The notes: generated by a model not told the origin, from the letters alone. A stretch of DNA of 64,000 nt from Bacteroides sp. GM023 (GCF_014750685.1 NZ_JAAXGE010000003.1:186001-250000), one strand, 5' to 3'. Positions 25,146 to 34,478 are shown, counted from the stretch's first letter. A program made the numbers and translations.

Positions 25146-26444
25146 ATGATTTGGAATGAGAGCATTGAGTGTATGGACCGCGAAAGTCTTCGCAAGATTC
25201 AAAGCATACGACTCAAGAAAATTGTAGATTACGTTTATCACAACACGCCCTTCTATCGGAAGAAGATGCAGGAAATGGGAATTACTCCCGACGATATCAA
25301 TAGCATTGATGATATTGTAAAACTGCCGTTTACCACGAAACATGATTTAAGAGATAATTATCCATTCGGACTTTGTGCCGTGCCGATGAGTCAGATTGTA
25401 CGTATCCACGCATCTTCCGGTACTACCGGAAAACCGACAGTCGTTGGATATACCCGTAAGGACTTGTCCTCATGGGCGGAATGTATCTCCCGTGCTTTTA
25501 CAGCCTACGGAGCTGGCCGTTCTGATATATTTCAGGTATCTTATGGATACGGGCTTTTCACGGGTGGACTGGGTGCGCATGCCGGAGCCGAAAATATCGG
25601 AGCTTCCGTTATTCCGATGTCCAGTGGTAATACCGAAAAACAAATAACCCTCATGCATGATTTCGGCTCTACAGTACTTTGCTGTACACCATCTTATGCA
25701 CTCTATCTGGCGGATGCCATTAAGGATTCCGGTTTGCCACGCGAAGATTTCAAACTGAAAGTAGGAGCTTTCGGTGCAGAACCCTGGACGGAACATATGC
25801 GTCATGAGATCGAGGAGAAACTCGGTATTAAAGCTTACGATATTTATGGTTTGAGTGAAATAGCTGGCCCTGGTGTCGGTTATGAATGTGAATGCCAACA
25901 GGGTACTCACTTGAATGAAGACCATTACTTCCCTGAAATTATTGCTCCGAATACGTTGCAACCGGTAGAACCCGGACAAACAGGTGAATTGGTATTTACC
26001 CATCTGACGAAGGAAGGTATGCCGTTGCTTCGTTACCGTACGCGTGACTTGACTGCCTTGCATCATGATAAATGTTCATGTGGACGTACATTGGTACGTA
26101 TGGATCGTATCTTGGGACGTAGTGACGATATGTTGATTATCCGCGGTGTGAACGTATTCCCGACACAGATTGAATCCGTTATTCTTGAAATGGCAGAATT
26201 CGAACCGCATTATCTGCTGATTGTAGATCGTGCAAACAATACCGACACCATGGAACTTCAGGTGGAAGTACGTCCTGAATTCTATTCTGACGAGATTAAC
26301 AAGATGCTGGCCTTGAAGAAGAAACTGGCGGGACGTCTGCAAAGCGTACTCGGATTGGGAGTCGGCGTGAAGCTGGTAGAGCCGCGTAGCATTGAACGTA
26401 GTGTAGGCAAAGCGAAACGAGTGATTGATAACAGAAAAATTTAA
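25146..26444 (+). CDS. Phenylacetate-CoA ligase family protein (PaaK-like)
   Basis: A 432-residue adenylate-forming enzyme that activates an aryl acid to its CoA thioester. The AMP-binding loop SSGTTGKPTVVGYT lies near residue 90, the SYGYGLFTGGLGAHAGAE block near 130, YGLSEIAGPGVGYEC near 238, YRTRDLTAL near 300, and the C-terminal AMP-binding domain (DDMLIIRGVNVFPTQIE near 330). In gut Bacteroides such genes are linked to degradation of aromatic amino acids through indolepyruvate oxidoreductase, which is not in this window, so the in vivo substrate (phenylacetate or indoleacetate) is a guess. It is followed by an ACT protein. Confidence 0.92.
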   Translation: MIWNESIECMDRESLRKIQSIRLKKIVDYVYHNTPFYRKKMQEMGITPDDINSIDDIVKLPFTTKHDLRDNYPFGLCAVPMSQIVRIHASSGTTGKPTVVGYTRKDLSSWAECISRAFTAYGAGRSDIFQVSYGYGLFTGGLGAHAGAENIGASVIPMSSGNTEKQITLMHDFGSTVLCCTPSYALYLADAIKDSGLPREDFKLKVGAFGAEPWTEHMRHEIEEKLGIKAYDIYGLSEIAGPGVGYECECQQGTHLNEDHYFPEIIAPNTLQPVEPGQTGELVFTHLTKEGMPLLRYRTRDLTALHHDKCSCGRTLVRMDRILGRSDDMLIIRGVNVFPTQIESVILEMAEFEPHYLLIVDRANNTDTMELQVEVRPEFYSDEINKMLALKKKLAGRLQSVLGLGVGVKLVEPRSIERSVGKAKRVIDNRKI

Positions 26445-26475
26445 TACCTGAACTTACATATAATACTTTACGATC

Positions 26476-26901
26476 ATGGTAGCAAAACAACTTTCTATCT
26501 TTTTGGAAAATAAGTCAGGCCGTCTGACGGAAGTGACTGAAGTGCTGGCGAAGGAGAATATCAACCTTTCTGCCTTGTGCATCGCAGAAAATGCTGATTT
26601 CGGCATTTTGCGTGGAATAGTATCCGACCCGGATAGAGCATATAAAGCTTTGAAAGATAATCATTTTGCAGTGAATGTGACCGATGTGGTCGGCATTAGC
26701 TGTCCCAACGTACCGGGCGCTTTGGCTAAAGTTCTGGGATTTTTATCCGATGAAGGAGTGTTTATCGAATATATGTATTCGTTTGCTAATAACAATATCG
26801 CTAACGTAGTGATTCGCCCGAGCAATCTGGATAAATGTATTGAGGTACTGAAAGAAAAGAAGGTCGATCTGCTGGCAGCAAGCGATTTGTATAAACTGTA
26901 A
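26476..26901 (+). CDS. Tandem ACT-domain protein
   Basis: A 141-residue protein made of two ACT domains (1-70: AKQLSIFLENKSGRLTEVTEVLAKENINL; 71-141: VVGISCPNVPGALAKVLGFLSDEGVFIEYMYSF). The fold binds amino acids and regulates partner enzymes. It is always found next to the PaaK-type ligase in Bacteroidetes as far as I recall, so it probably senses an aromatic amino acid or product and adjusts that enzyme. It starts 31 bp after the ligase, so they share a transcript. Confidence 0.9.
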   Translation: MVAKQLSIFLENKSGRLTEVTEVLAKENINLSALCIAENADFGILRGIVSDPDRAYKALKDNHFAVNVTDVVGISCPNVPGALAKVLGFLSDEGVFIEYMYSFANNNIANVVIRPSNLDKCIEVLKEKKVDLLAASDLYKL

Positions 26902-26932
26902 ATATAGCAGTGAGTGATAAACATAGAAAAAA

Positions 26933-26965
26933 TAGTGACGCTATCCGGTGGGGATAGCGTCACTA
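26933..26965. terminator. Strong 14-bp hairpin between the ACT gene and bamD
   Basis: TAGTGACGCTATCC (26933-26946) and GGATAGCGTCACTA (26952-26965) are exact inverted copies with a 5-nt loop. The T-run lies on the left (AAAAAA at 26927-26932), so as a classic terminator it would act on leftward transcripts; on the plus strand it lacks T. Confidence 0.5.
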
Positions 26966-27032
26966 TATAATAACGATACCGTCACTATCCCGGGCATATA
27001 CCGTCATTATTGTTTATTGACCCCGTTTACGG
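26953..27032. repeat. 22-bp tandem repeats upstream of bamD
   Basis: The block GATAGCGTCACTAT at 26953 recurs as GATACCGTCACTAT at 26975 and TATACCGTCATTAT at 26997, an exact 22-bp period, with a degenerate fourth unit at 27019 and a stray ACCGTCATTTT near 27050. The first unit is one arm of the hairpin at 26933-26965. Confidence 0.6.
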
Positions 27033-27112
27033 TTTATCACTAACAATTCACCGTCATTTTCTCCCCTTTTGTCGATGTTTAACGCCTTTTATGTATTAAA
27101 AAACATAGATTA

Positions 27113-27144
27113 ATTGCTAAATTCCCGGCGAATAAGTAACTTTG
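27113..27144 (+). promoter_or_regulatory. Promoter of bamD
   Basis: ATTG at 27113-27116 and TAACTTTG at 27137-27144, spacing 20 bp, just upstream of the bamD start at 27164. Confidence 0.72.
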
Positions 27145-27163
27145 CGCATTATTTTTAAATAGG

Positions 27164-27967
27164 ATGAAGAAAAATATCATTATAACTTTGCTTGCGGCAG
27201 CCACTCTTACGTCATGTGGGGAGTATAATAAATTGCTGAAAAGCACCGATTACGAATACAAGTACGAAGCCGCCAAAAACTATTTTGCGAAAGGACAGTA
27301 TAACCGTTCGGCTACTCTGTTGAATGAGTTAATTACCATTCTGAAAGGAACAGACAAGGCAGAAGAGTCTTTGTATATGTTGGGAATGAGCTACTATAAT
27401 CAGAAAGATTATCAGACGGCTGCCCAGACATTTATCACCTATTTCAATACCTATCCGCGTGGTACTTTTACCGAGCTGGCACGTTTCCATGCAGGTAAGG
27501 CATTATTCCTGGATACTCCGGAACCACGTTTGGATCAATCAAGCACTTATCAGGCTATCCAGCAGTTGCAGATGTTCATGGAATACTTCCCGAGCAGCAC
27601 AAAGAAGCAGGAAGCACAGGATATGATTTTCGCTTTGCAAGATAAGTTGGTGCTGAAAGAGCTTTATTCAGCCAAACTATACTATAACCTGGGTAATTAC
27701 ATGGGTAACAACTATGAGTCTTGTGTCATCACAGCACAGAATGCCCTGAAGGATTATCCTTATACAGATTATCGCGAAGAACTTTCCATTTTGATTCTGC
27801 GTGCAAGACACGAAATGGCTATTTTTAGTGTGGAAGATAAGAAGATGGATCGTTATCGTGAAGCGATTGATGAATATTATGCTTTTAAGAATGAATTCCC
27901 TGAAAGCAAGTACCTGAAAGAGGCAGAAAGAATATTCAATGAATCACAGAAAGTAATTAAAGACTAA
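27164..27967 (+). CDS. bamD: Outer-membrane protein assembly factor BamD
   Basis: A 267-residue lipoprotein of the BAM complex, which inserts beta-barrel proteins into the outer membrane. It has a lipoprotein signal (LLAAATLTSC, Cys near 19) and a run of TPR units (KYEAAKNYFAKGQYNRSATLLNEL near 33, YMLGMSYYNQKDYQTAAQTF near 70, ELARFHAGKALFLDT near 105, and further). The size and order match Bacteroidetes BamD. It leads a small operon with the omega-like gene and the DUF4293 gene. Confidence 0.93.
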   Translation: MKKNIIITLLAAATLTSCGEYNKLLKSTDYEYKYEAAKNYFAKGQYNRSATLLNELITILKGTDKAEESLYMLGMSYYNQKDYQTAAQTFITYFNTYPRGTFTELARFHAGKALFLDTPEPRLDQSSTYQAIQQLQMFMEYFPSSTKKQEAQDMIFALQDKLVLKELYSAKLYYNLGNYMGNNYESCVITAQNALKDYPYTDYREELSILILRARHEMAIFSVEDKKMDRYREAIDEYYAFKNEFPESKYLKEAERIFNESQKVIKD

Positions 27968-27981
27968 ATTTAAATAGATTT

Positions 27982-28317
27982 ATGGACTACAAAAAGACGA
28001 ATGCTCCTGTTACAACAGTAACTCGTGACATGATGGAACTCTGTTCTGATACAGGGAATGTTTATGAAACTGTTGCCATTATCGGTAAGCGTGCAAATCA
28101 GATCAGTGTGGAAATCAAAAGTGATCTTTCTAAGAAATTGGCAGAGTTTGCTTCTTACAATGACAACTTGGAAGAGGTATTTGAAAATAGAGAGCAAATC
28201 GAAATTTCTCGTTACTATGAGAAATTGCCGAAACCGGACTTGATTGCTACGCAAGAATACATCGAAGGGAAAATATATTATAGAAATCCTGCTAAGGAAA
28301 AGGAAAAACTTCAGTAA
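27982..28317 (+). CDS. rpoZ: RNA polymerase omega subunit (Bacteroidetes type)
   Basis: A 111-residue small basic protein matching the Bacteroidetes omega family: VTRDMMELCSDTGNVYETVAIIGKRANQIS near 12-42 is the conserved core, where the A-x-x-x-x-K-R-A-x-Q segment is the omega signature. It helps assemble RNA polymerase. It is 14 bp after bamD, the usual neighbour in this phylum. Confidence 0.85.
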   Translation: MDYKKTNAPVTTVTRDMMELCSDTGNVYETVAIIGKRANQISVEIKSDLSKKLAEFASYNDNLEEVFENREQIEISRYYEKLPKPDLIATQEYIEGKIYYRNPAKEKEKLQ

Positions 28318-28425
28318 TCTATTTTCTGACGAAAAGATTGATAGTCAAGTAGTAAGTGGGATAATAATCCCTGCTCCTTATTGCTTGGCTATTATTGTTT
28401 AACTTAACTACTATAAAAAAGACTT

Positions 28426-28869
28426 ATGATTCAACGGATTCAAACAGTTTATTTACTGATTGTTGCAGGTTTGCTGATTGCGGCAATGTGTTTGCCGATG
28501 GGCTACTTTACTGATACAATGGGAGAGCATCCTTTTAAGGCTTTAGGAATGGGCGTAAACGGCGCTTTCCAGTCCACATGGGGGTTGTTTGGCATTTTAA
28601 TGCTTAGCACCTTGGTTGCTGCCGCTACAATCTTATTGTTTAAGAACCGTATGTTGCAGATTCGTATGACGATTTTCAATAGCCTGCTGTTAGTCGGTTA
28701 TTATATTGCCTTCCTTGCTTTTTATTTTGCATTGAAGAATGACGCGAACTTGTTCCGTATTGGTTGGGCGCTATGCTTGCCGCTTATTTCTATTGTTCTG
28801 AATGTATTGGCTATTCGTGCCATTGGACGGGATGAAGTAATGGTAAAAGCTGCGGATAGATTGAGATAA
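28426..28869 (+). CDS. DUF4293 four-helix membrane protein
   Basis: A 147-residue membrane protein with four predicted helices (YLLIVAGLLIAAMCLPMGYF; WGLFGILMLSTLVAAATILLF; SLLLVGYYIAFLAFYFAL; WALCLPLISIVLNVLAIRAI) and the conserved start MIQRIQTVYLL. The family is known by sequence only. It sits after bamD and rpoZ in the order typical for Bacteroides, with about 108 bp before it. Confidence 0.82.
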   Translation: MIQRIQTVYLLIVAGLLIAAMCLPMGYFTDTMGEHPFKALGMGVNGAFQSTWGLFGILMLSTLVAAATILLFKNRMLQIRMTIFNSLLLVGYYIAFLAFYFALKNDANLFRIGWALCLPLISIVLNVLAIRAIGRDEVMVKAADRLR

Positions 28870-28891
28870 TTTGAGCATTCATATTTGATAC

Positions 28892-28930
28892 AAAAAGCAC
28901 CGCTTTAGCCATTCTAAAGCGGTGCTTTTT
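28892..28930. terminator. Bidirectional hairpin terminator with an extra arm
   Basis: AAAAAGCACCGCTTTAG (28892-28908) and CTAAAGCGGTGCTTTTT (28914-28930) form a 17-bp stem. A third copy of the arm (CTAAAGCGGTGCTTT, 28936-28950) follows and touches the stop codon of the convergent gene. Confidence 0.82.
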
Positions 28931-28948
28931 GATCTCTAAAGCGGTGCT

Positions 28949-29671
28949 TTATTTCTTCAGATCGAACAAGTAAGTGAGCTTTATGGTAATTGTGCCATGC
29001 GCCGCACGTGCAAAATAATCTTTTTTCGTAGTACTATAGAAATCGGACAGGGCAAAGTAATAACGCCCTTCTACAATAAAACTACCTGCTTTCTTTGTTC
29101 TGAGTTCCACACCGCCACCGCCGGCAATACCATAATCAAATTTATTCTGAATCTTGACGCCATATACTGCTTTTTGAGTGTTGGACAAGTTATCCATATT
29201 TATTCCATCTATTGTCTCGGATTCACTGATTAGGAAACCAATTTGAGGACCTGCATGGATGAAAAATTGCAATCCTCTGTCTCGCCCGAAAGCAAGATGT
29301 GCGAGGAAGGGAATATCAATATAGGTCATTTTACGAGTATAGATTTGACTTGGGTCCTTTACTGGTTCTCCATTTTCTCCGGGTATTTCGAAATACTGTT
29401 CCCAACCTCGTTGCGAGACGTTCAGTTCGACTTGTGCACCGCAAATCATGGCAAAATACTTTTCGGAAATATAACGTGCTGTCAATCCACCGGTAATACC
29501 CATCAGGCTATTTTGCTTGATGGTCGGAGTGAAAGAGGCGCTATTTAGGTTGACGCCGCCGTTGATACCCACAGATAAATTACTTCGTGCTTCTCCGATT
29601 TGGGCAGTAGCAGGCAGAGTAAAACCTGTAAGCAGGAGTGCTGCGATCAAAAATGGTTTTATCTTTATCAT
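28949..29671 (-). CDS. PorT-family outer-membrane beta-barrel protein
   Basis: A 240-residue outer-membrane protein with signal peptide (FLIAALLLTGFTLPATAQ). The body shows alternating strands of a small barrel (LSVGINGGVNLNSASFTP, GITGGLTARYISEKYFAMICGAQVELNVSQRGW, FIHAGPQIGFLIS, FDYGIAGGGGVELRTKKAGSFIVEGRYYFAL) and a terminal hydrophobic strand. PorT proteins of Porphyromonas act in type 9 secretion, but many Bacteroides members have no known role. It is 7 bp after the LysM gene on the same strand, so it is likely co-transcribed. Confidence 0.87.
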   Translation of the reverse strand: MIKIKPFLIAALLLTGFTLPATAQIGEARSNLSVGINGGVNLNSASFTPTIKQNSLMGITGGLTARYISEKYFAMICGAQVELNVSQRGWEQYFEIPGENGEPVKDPSQIYTRKMTYIDIPFLAHLAFGRDRGLQFFIHAGPQIGFLISESETIDGINMDNLSNTQKAVYGVKIQNKFDYGIAGGGGVELRTKKAGSFIVEGRYYFALSDFYSTTKKDYFARAAHGTITIKLTYLFDLKK

Positions 29672-29678
29672 TTTCGTA

Positions 29679-31442
29679 TTATTCGAAGTCTAGTTTTACT
29701 AATTCAAAATTCTTAGTGAAACGTATGAAGAACACCTTCTTATTAATAAATCCACCCCAGTTGTTCACACGCTGGAATTTGAATCCCGTCTGAATAGGAG
29801 TCAGGCTCATTTTAGGCAGATTATTTTCAAGTTCCGAGCCATAGCGTGACAAGCCTTTCAGGAAGAAGAAACCAGTATCAAATCCAAGCATTGCATAGTT
29901 TGGAAATTTGCTTGTTAAATCCTTGCTGTACCATTTATGGTAGTCATTGGTGAATTGCACAGCCGCCGGGAATAATGTATTCGTATAAAACGAAGAGTAG
30001 AAATATACATCCAGTTCAAAGAAACTATCTAAATGGTCTTTAGTATAAATTTGCCATTCCGGGTAGCCAAACAAGTGAATATTTTGTTCGGGGTTGTCTC
30101 TGACTAACAGAGTTAACTGTGGTAGTGCCTTAATTAGTAACACATTCGTGCTTGACGTTGGAATAAAGATGTTCTCTTTGTCATTACGAAGTGCTGCCTT
30201 CAGTGTTTCTTTCGTAGCGCTTTCGTTGACTGTCTGCATTGAGATTCCCTTGCTTTTCAGCTCCTGCTTCAAGCCACTGATAAATTCCGCTTTCTCCTTA
30301 TCGGCAATTGTCGGCTCAATAAAGATAACGTGTGCATTAGGAAATTGACGGGTAAAATGCTCATAGACTTCCGAATACAAATAAGATTGTGGCGTATTGA
30401 TTTGATAAACGGCAGGATTATTGAATACCTCTTCACCTTTCTGTGAGAAAGGAATCACCAGACGGATATCATTCTTTTCTGCAAAATCGGATAAAGGTTT
30501 AATTTGGTTCTGATGCATCGGGCCAAAGATTACATCCATCTTCTTCATCTCGTTTTTGGCAAGAATCGTATTTAAGGTAGAAATATCCTTACCACTGTCA
30601 TATACATATAAATCGAGCGAAGTACCAGTGCGTTTCAGGCTATCTACTGCCATGAGGAAACCTTCGTAATATTCCACCATACGTTTGTCTTCCTGGAAAG
30701 GCAGTATTAATGCAGCTTTAATGGTAGACATCTCTTTGGGAGTCTCTTTGCTCTTACGGAAAAGTTCGCTGTTGCTCGGTGGAATAGCATAAGGATCTTC
30801 TTTTTGAGTAGGCTGTACGGTAGTTGCTGCCGGGTAGGGGATACAAAGGAACTGTCCTTTTTTCATTCCCTTTTTCAATTCGGGATTGGCGGCAATCAAT
30901 TCCTGTTCGCTGATACCATATTCACGGCTCACACTGAAAATAGTTTCTTTACGTTTCACCTTATGCATATCCTTGCATCTGGGAACCACAGGGCCTTGGA
31001 TATTGCTTTGCTCAACCGGTGGTGTCTGCACGGCAACTTCCTTTTCCTCTTTCTGTGGAATCAGGATTACTTGTCCGATACGGAAATTCTCGGCACTTAA
31101 ACCGGGATTGGCTTCACAAATATCTTTCGCGGATACATTATACATGGTTGTCAGTTTGTACAAAGTCTCTCCGGCTTGAATCGTATGGAAGGTTTCTCCT
31201 TTCTGGCTTTCTTTTCCTTTAGGAATCTTAATCGTTTGTCCGGCATAGATTTTCTTGTCACAACCGGGATTCAAACGGATAATATCCGATGTAGTGACAT
31301 TGTACATCTTGGAAATAGAGTATAAACTTTGTCCTTTTTCGATGGTATGCAAGAAATATGACTGGTTTTCCTGTGCATAACTGACGGCGTATGAAACGCT
31401 TATAAAAAGCAGAAATAAGAATATTCGGTTTATCGGTTTCAT
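29679..31442 (-). CDS. LysM-domain protein with a periplasmic-binding-like domain
   Basis: A 587-residue exported protein. The start is MKPINRIFLFLLFISVSYAVSYAQ, a signal peptide. Three LysM peptidoglycan-binding repeats follow (HTIEKGQSLYSISKMYNVTTSDIIRLNPG; HTIQAGETLYKLTTMYNVSAKDICEANPG; HKVKRKETIFSVSREYGISEQELIAANPE), then from about residue 240 a type-1 periplasmic-binding-protein fold (IKAALILPFQED through the end). It therefore sits on cell wall and may bind a small ligand; Bacteroidetes members are often called amino-acid-ABC-substrate-binding-like. It is upstream of the PorT-like gene. Confidence 0.88.
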   Translation of the reverse strand: MKPINRIFLFLLFISVSYAVSYAQENQSYFLHTIEKGQSLYSISKMYNVTTSDIIRLNPGCDKKIYAGQTIKIPKGKESQKGETFHTIQAGETLYKLTTMYNVSAKDICEANPGLSAENFRIGQVILIPQKEEKEVAVQTPPVEQSNIQGPVVPRCKDMHKVKRKETIFSVSREYGISEQELIAANPELKKGMKKGQFLCIPYPAATTVQPTQKEDPYAIPPSNSELFRKSKETPKEMSTIKAALILPFQEDKRMVEYYEGFLMAVDSLKRTGTSLDLYVYDSGKDISTLNTILAKNEMKKMDVIFGPMHQNQIKPLSDFAEKNDIRLVIPFSQKGEEVFNNPAVYQINTPQSYLYSEVYEHFTRQFPNAHVIFIEPTIADKEKAEFISGLKQELKSKGISMQTVNESATKETLKAALRNDKENIFIPTSSTNVLLIKALPQLTLLVRDNPEQNIHLFGYPEWQIYTKDHLDSFFELDVYFYSSFYTNTLFPAAVQFTNDYHKWYSKDLTSKFPNYAMLGFDTGFFFLKGLSRYGSELENNLPKMSLTPIQTGFKFQRVNNWGGFINKKVFFIRFTKNFELVKLDFE

Positions 31443-31568
31443 CAAATTATAACTATTGGTTCTTGAAATCAAGGAACAAAGGTACAAATAATGCCCTATA
31501 TCTTCATAAGATTTGAGTTAAGAAAATAATATTGTGCTTTTTTAGGAGCATATTTCGGGCGGAAACAT

Positions 31569-31576
31569 TAATTTTG
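31569..31576 (+). promoter_or_regulatory. -7 element of uvrA
   Basis: TAATTTTG ends only 8 bp before the ATG at 31585. Either the mRNA is almost leaderless or translation starts at one of the Met codons at 31594 or 31600. Confidence 0.55.
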
Positions 31577-31584
31577 CAACATTT

Positions 31585-34425
31585 ATGGAAGATATGAATA
31601 TGCAGGAAACAGAATATATCAACGTGTACGGTGCGCGCGTACACAATTTGAAGGATATTGATGCCGAGATTCCCCGCAACAGTCTGACTGTCATCACAGG
31701 ACTAAGCGGAAGTGGTAAATCTTCTCTGGCTTTTGATACGATTTTTGCTGAAGGACAACGCCGCTATATCGAGACCTTTTCAGCGTATGCCCGTAATTTT
31801 CTGGGTAACCTGGAACGTCCGGACGTCGATAAGATAACAGGCTTGAGCCCGGTTATTTCCATTGAACAGAAAACAACGAATAAAAATCCTCGTTCTACCG
31901 TAGGGACAACGACCGAGATATACGATTATCTCCGTCTGCTCTACGCCCGTGCGGGAGTGGCTTATTCGTACCTGTCCGGTGAGGAAATGGTGAAATATAC
32001 TGAAGAACAGATTCTGGACTTGATCCTGAAGGATTATAAGGGAAAGAAAATATATCTGCTTGCCCCGCTGGTTCGTGCCCGTAAGGGACATTACCGGGAA
32101 CTGTTCGAGCAAGTACGCAAAAAAGGATACTTATATGTACGGGTAGATGGTGAAGTGCGTGAAATAACGCATGGCATGAAACTCGACCGCTATAAGAACC
32201 ACGATGTCGAAGTGGTTATTGATAAATTGGTGGTGACTGAAAAGGATGACCGACGCCTGAAACAGAGCGTGGCAACTGCCATGCGCCAAGGTGACGGCCT
32301 GATGATGATTCTGGATACCCAGTCGGAAAACATCCGTCATTACAGTAAACGTCTCATGTGTCCGGTCACCGGATTATCATACCGTGAACCGGCTCCGCAT
32401 AATTTCTCGTTCAACTCTCCGCAAGGAGCGTGTCCGAAGTGTAAAGGACTGGGTGTAGTCAATCAGATTGATGTGGATAAAGTGATTCCCGACCGTGATC
32501 TTTCTATTTATGAAGGTGCAATAGCGCCTTTGGGAAAATATAAGAATGCCATGATTTTCTGGCAAATCGGAGCGCTGCTTGATAAGTACGACGCAACATT
32601 GAAAACTCCCGTAAAGGAATTACCCGATGATGCGATTGACGAAGTCCTGTATGGCTCTGACGAACGGATTAAAATCAAAAGCTCCCTGATCGGAACTTCC
32701 TCTGACTACTTCGTCACTTACGAAGGTGTGGTGAAGTATATCCAAATGTTACAGGAGAAAGACGCCTCTGCTACGGCACAGAAATGGGCGGAACAATTTG
32801 CTAAAACAACTGTTTGTCCCGAATGTAAAGGCGCCCGATTGAATAAGGAAGCGTTGCATTTCCGTATTCACGATAAGAATATCAATGAACTGGCCAATAT
32901 GGACATCAACGAGTTATATGACTGGTTGATGAAAGTCGATGAATTCCTTTCCGATAAACAGAAGAAAATTGCGGTGGAAATCCTGAAAGAGATCCGTACC
33001 CGTTTGAAGTTCCTGTTGGATGTCGGTTTGGACTACCTGGCGTTGAACCGTAGTTCTGTCAGCCTTTCCGGTGGAGAGAGCCAGCGTATCCGTTTGGCAA
33101 CGCAAATCGGCTCCCAATTGGTGAATGTACTTTATATTCTTGACGAGCCGAGTATCGGTCTGCATCAACGCGATAACCTACGTCTTATCAATTCATTGAA
33201 AGAACTCCGTGACATGGGAAACTCCGTGATTGTAGTGGAACATGATAAAGATATGATGTTGGCTGCCGATTACGTTATTGATATGGGACCGAAAGCCGGT
33301 CGTCTGGGTGGAGAAGTAGTCTTTGCCGGAACTCCGCAGGAGATGGTGAAGACCGACACAATGACTTCCCAATACCTGAATGGACAAATGAAGATAGAAG
33401 TTCCCGCCAAACGTAGAAAAGGGAACGGAAAATCTATTTGGCTGAAAGGGGCGAAAGGCAATAACCTGAAAAATGTTTCTGTCGAATTTCCATTGGGAAA
33501 ACTGATTTGCGTAACGGGAGTATCGGGAAGTGGAAAGTCTACCTTAATTAATGAGACATTACAACCCATCCTTTCGCAGAAATTCTATCGTTCCTTGCAG
33601 GATCCTCTGGAATACGATTCTATTGAAGGATTGGAAAATATAGATAAAGTGGTCAACGTTGACCAGTCTCCACTGGGGCGTACCCCCCGTTCCAATCCTG
33701 CCACTTACACCGGTGTGTTCTCGGATATCCGTAACTTGTTTGTCGGATTGCCGGAAGCGAAGATTCGCGGTTATAAACCGGGGCGTTTTTCCTTTAATGT
33801 TGCGGGCGGTCGTTGCGAAGCGTGTACGGGGAATGGCTATAAGACTATTGAAATGAATTTCCTGCCGGATATCTATGTGCCCTGTGAAGTCTGCCACGGC
33901 AAACGTTACAACCGTGAAACACTGGAAGTCCGTTTTAAAGGGAAATCCATAGCCGATGTACTGGATATGACAATCAATCGTGCCGTGGAATTCTTCGAGA
34001 ACGTACCGCAAATCCTGAATAAAATCAAAGTCATACAGGATGTCGGACTGGGATATATCAAGTTGGGACAATCTTCCACCACTCTTTCCGGCGGCGAGAG
34101 TCAACGTGTGAAACTGGCAACGGAACTCTCCAAAAGAGATACCGGCAAGACCCTCTATATCCTGGACGAACCGACTACCGGACTCCATTTTGAAGATATA
34201 CGCGTATTGATGGGCGTCCTGAACAAACTTGTAGACAAAGGCAACACGGTAATTGTGATCGAGCATAATCTGGACGTGATTAAAATGGCGGATTATATCA
34301 TCGACATGGGGCCTGAAGGTGGTAAGGGCGGGGGAGAACTCCTTAGCTACGGAACACCCGAAGAAGTTGCGAAGAGCCCTAAAGGATATACACCTAAGTT
34401 TCTTCGCGAAGAACTGGGACTTTAA
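31585..34425 (+). CDS. uvrA: Excinuclease ABC subunit A
   Basis: A 946-residue UvrA, the damage-recognising ATPase that loads UvrB. Two ABC-type ATPase modules are seen: Walker A GLSGSGKSS near 35 and GVSGSGKST near 645, signatures LSGGESQR near 495 and 833, Walker B YILDEPS and YILDEPT. The zinc modules are CPVTG...CPKCKG near 257-288 and CEACTG...CEVCHG near 745-772. The start may be at 31594 or 31600 (MQETEYINVYGARVHNL), since the promoter lies very close. The short Met-rich leader is the only uncertain part. Confidence 0.97.
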   Translation: MEDMNMQETEYINVYGARVHNLKDIDAEIPRNSLTVITGLSGSGKSSLAFDTIFAEGQRRYIETFSAYARNFLGNLERPDVDKITGLSPVISIEQKTTNKNPRSTVGTTTEIYDYLRLLYARAGVAYSYLSGEEMVKYTEEQILDLILKDYKGKKIYLLAPLVRARKGHYRELFEQVRKKGYLYVRVDGEVREITHGMKLDRYKNHDVEVVIDKLVVTEKDDRRLKQSVATAMRQGDGLMMILDTQSENIRHYSKRLMCPVTGLSYREPAPHNFSFNSPQGACPKCKGLGVVNQIDVDKVIPDRDLSIYEGAIAPLGKYKNAMIFWQIGALLDKYDATLKTPVKELPDDAIDEVLYGSDERIKIKSSLIGTSSDYFVTYEGVVKYIQMLQEKDASATAQKWAEQFAKTTVCPECKGARLNKEALHFRIHDKNINELANMDINELYDWLMKVDEFLSDKQKKIAVEILKEIRTRLKFLLDVGLDYLALNRSSVSLSGGESQRIRLATQIGSQLVNVLYILDEPSIGLHQRDNLRLINSLKELRDMGNSVIVVEHDKDMMLAADYVIDMGPKAGRLGGEVVFAGTPQEMVKTDTMTSQYLNGQMKIEVPAKRRKGNGKSIWLKGAKGNNLKNVSVEFPLGKLICVTGVSGSGKSTLINETLQPILSQKFYRSLQDPLEYDSIEGLENIDKVVNVDQSPLGRTPRSNPATYTGVFSDIRNLFVGLPEAKIRGYKPGRFSFNVAGGRCEACTGNGYKTIEMNFLPDIYVPCEVCHGKRYNRETLEVRFKGKSIADVLDMTINRAVEFFENVPQILNKIKVIQDVGLGYIKLGQSSTTLSGGESQRVKLATELSKRDTGKTLYILDEPTTGLHFEDIRVLMGVLNKLVDKGNTVIVIEHNLDVIKMADYIIDMGPEGGKGGGELLSYGTPEEVAKSPKGYTPKFLREELGL

Positions 34426-34436
34426 TCGGAATCATA

Positions 34437-34478
34437 AAGTGCCAACTTGTCGGACAGTCTCCGGCGGGTTGGCACTTA
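34437..34478 (+). terminator. Hairpin after uvrA
   Basis: AAGTGCCAAC (34437-34446) and GTTGGCACTT (34469-34478) form a 10-bp stem with a long loop. There is no strong T-run, so it may only stabilise the mRNA end. Confidence 0.5.

Noticed and set aside
33559..34266. A long minus-strand open frame inside uvrA, and similar ones inside uvrB (24208-24837), the PaaK-like gene (25470-26066), the hypothetical 968-2176 gene and wzc.
   Set aside because: All overlap strong genes on the other strand and have low-complexity, motif-free translations.
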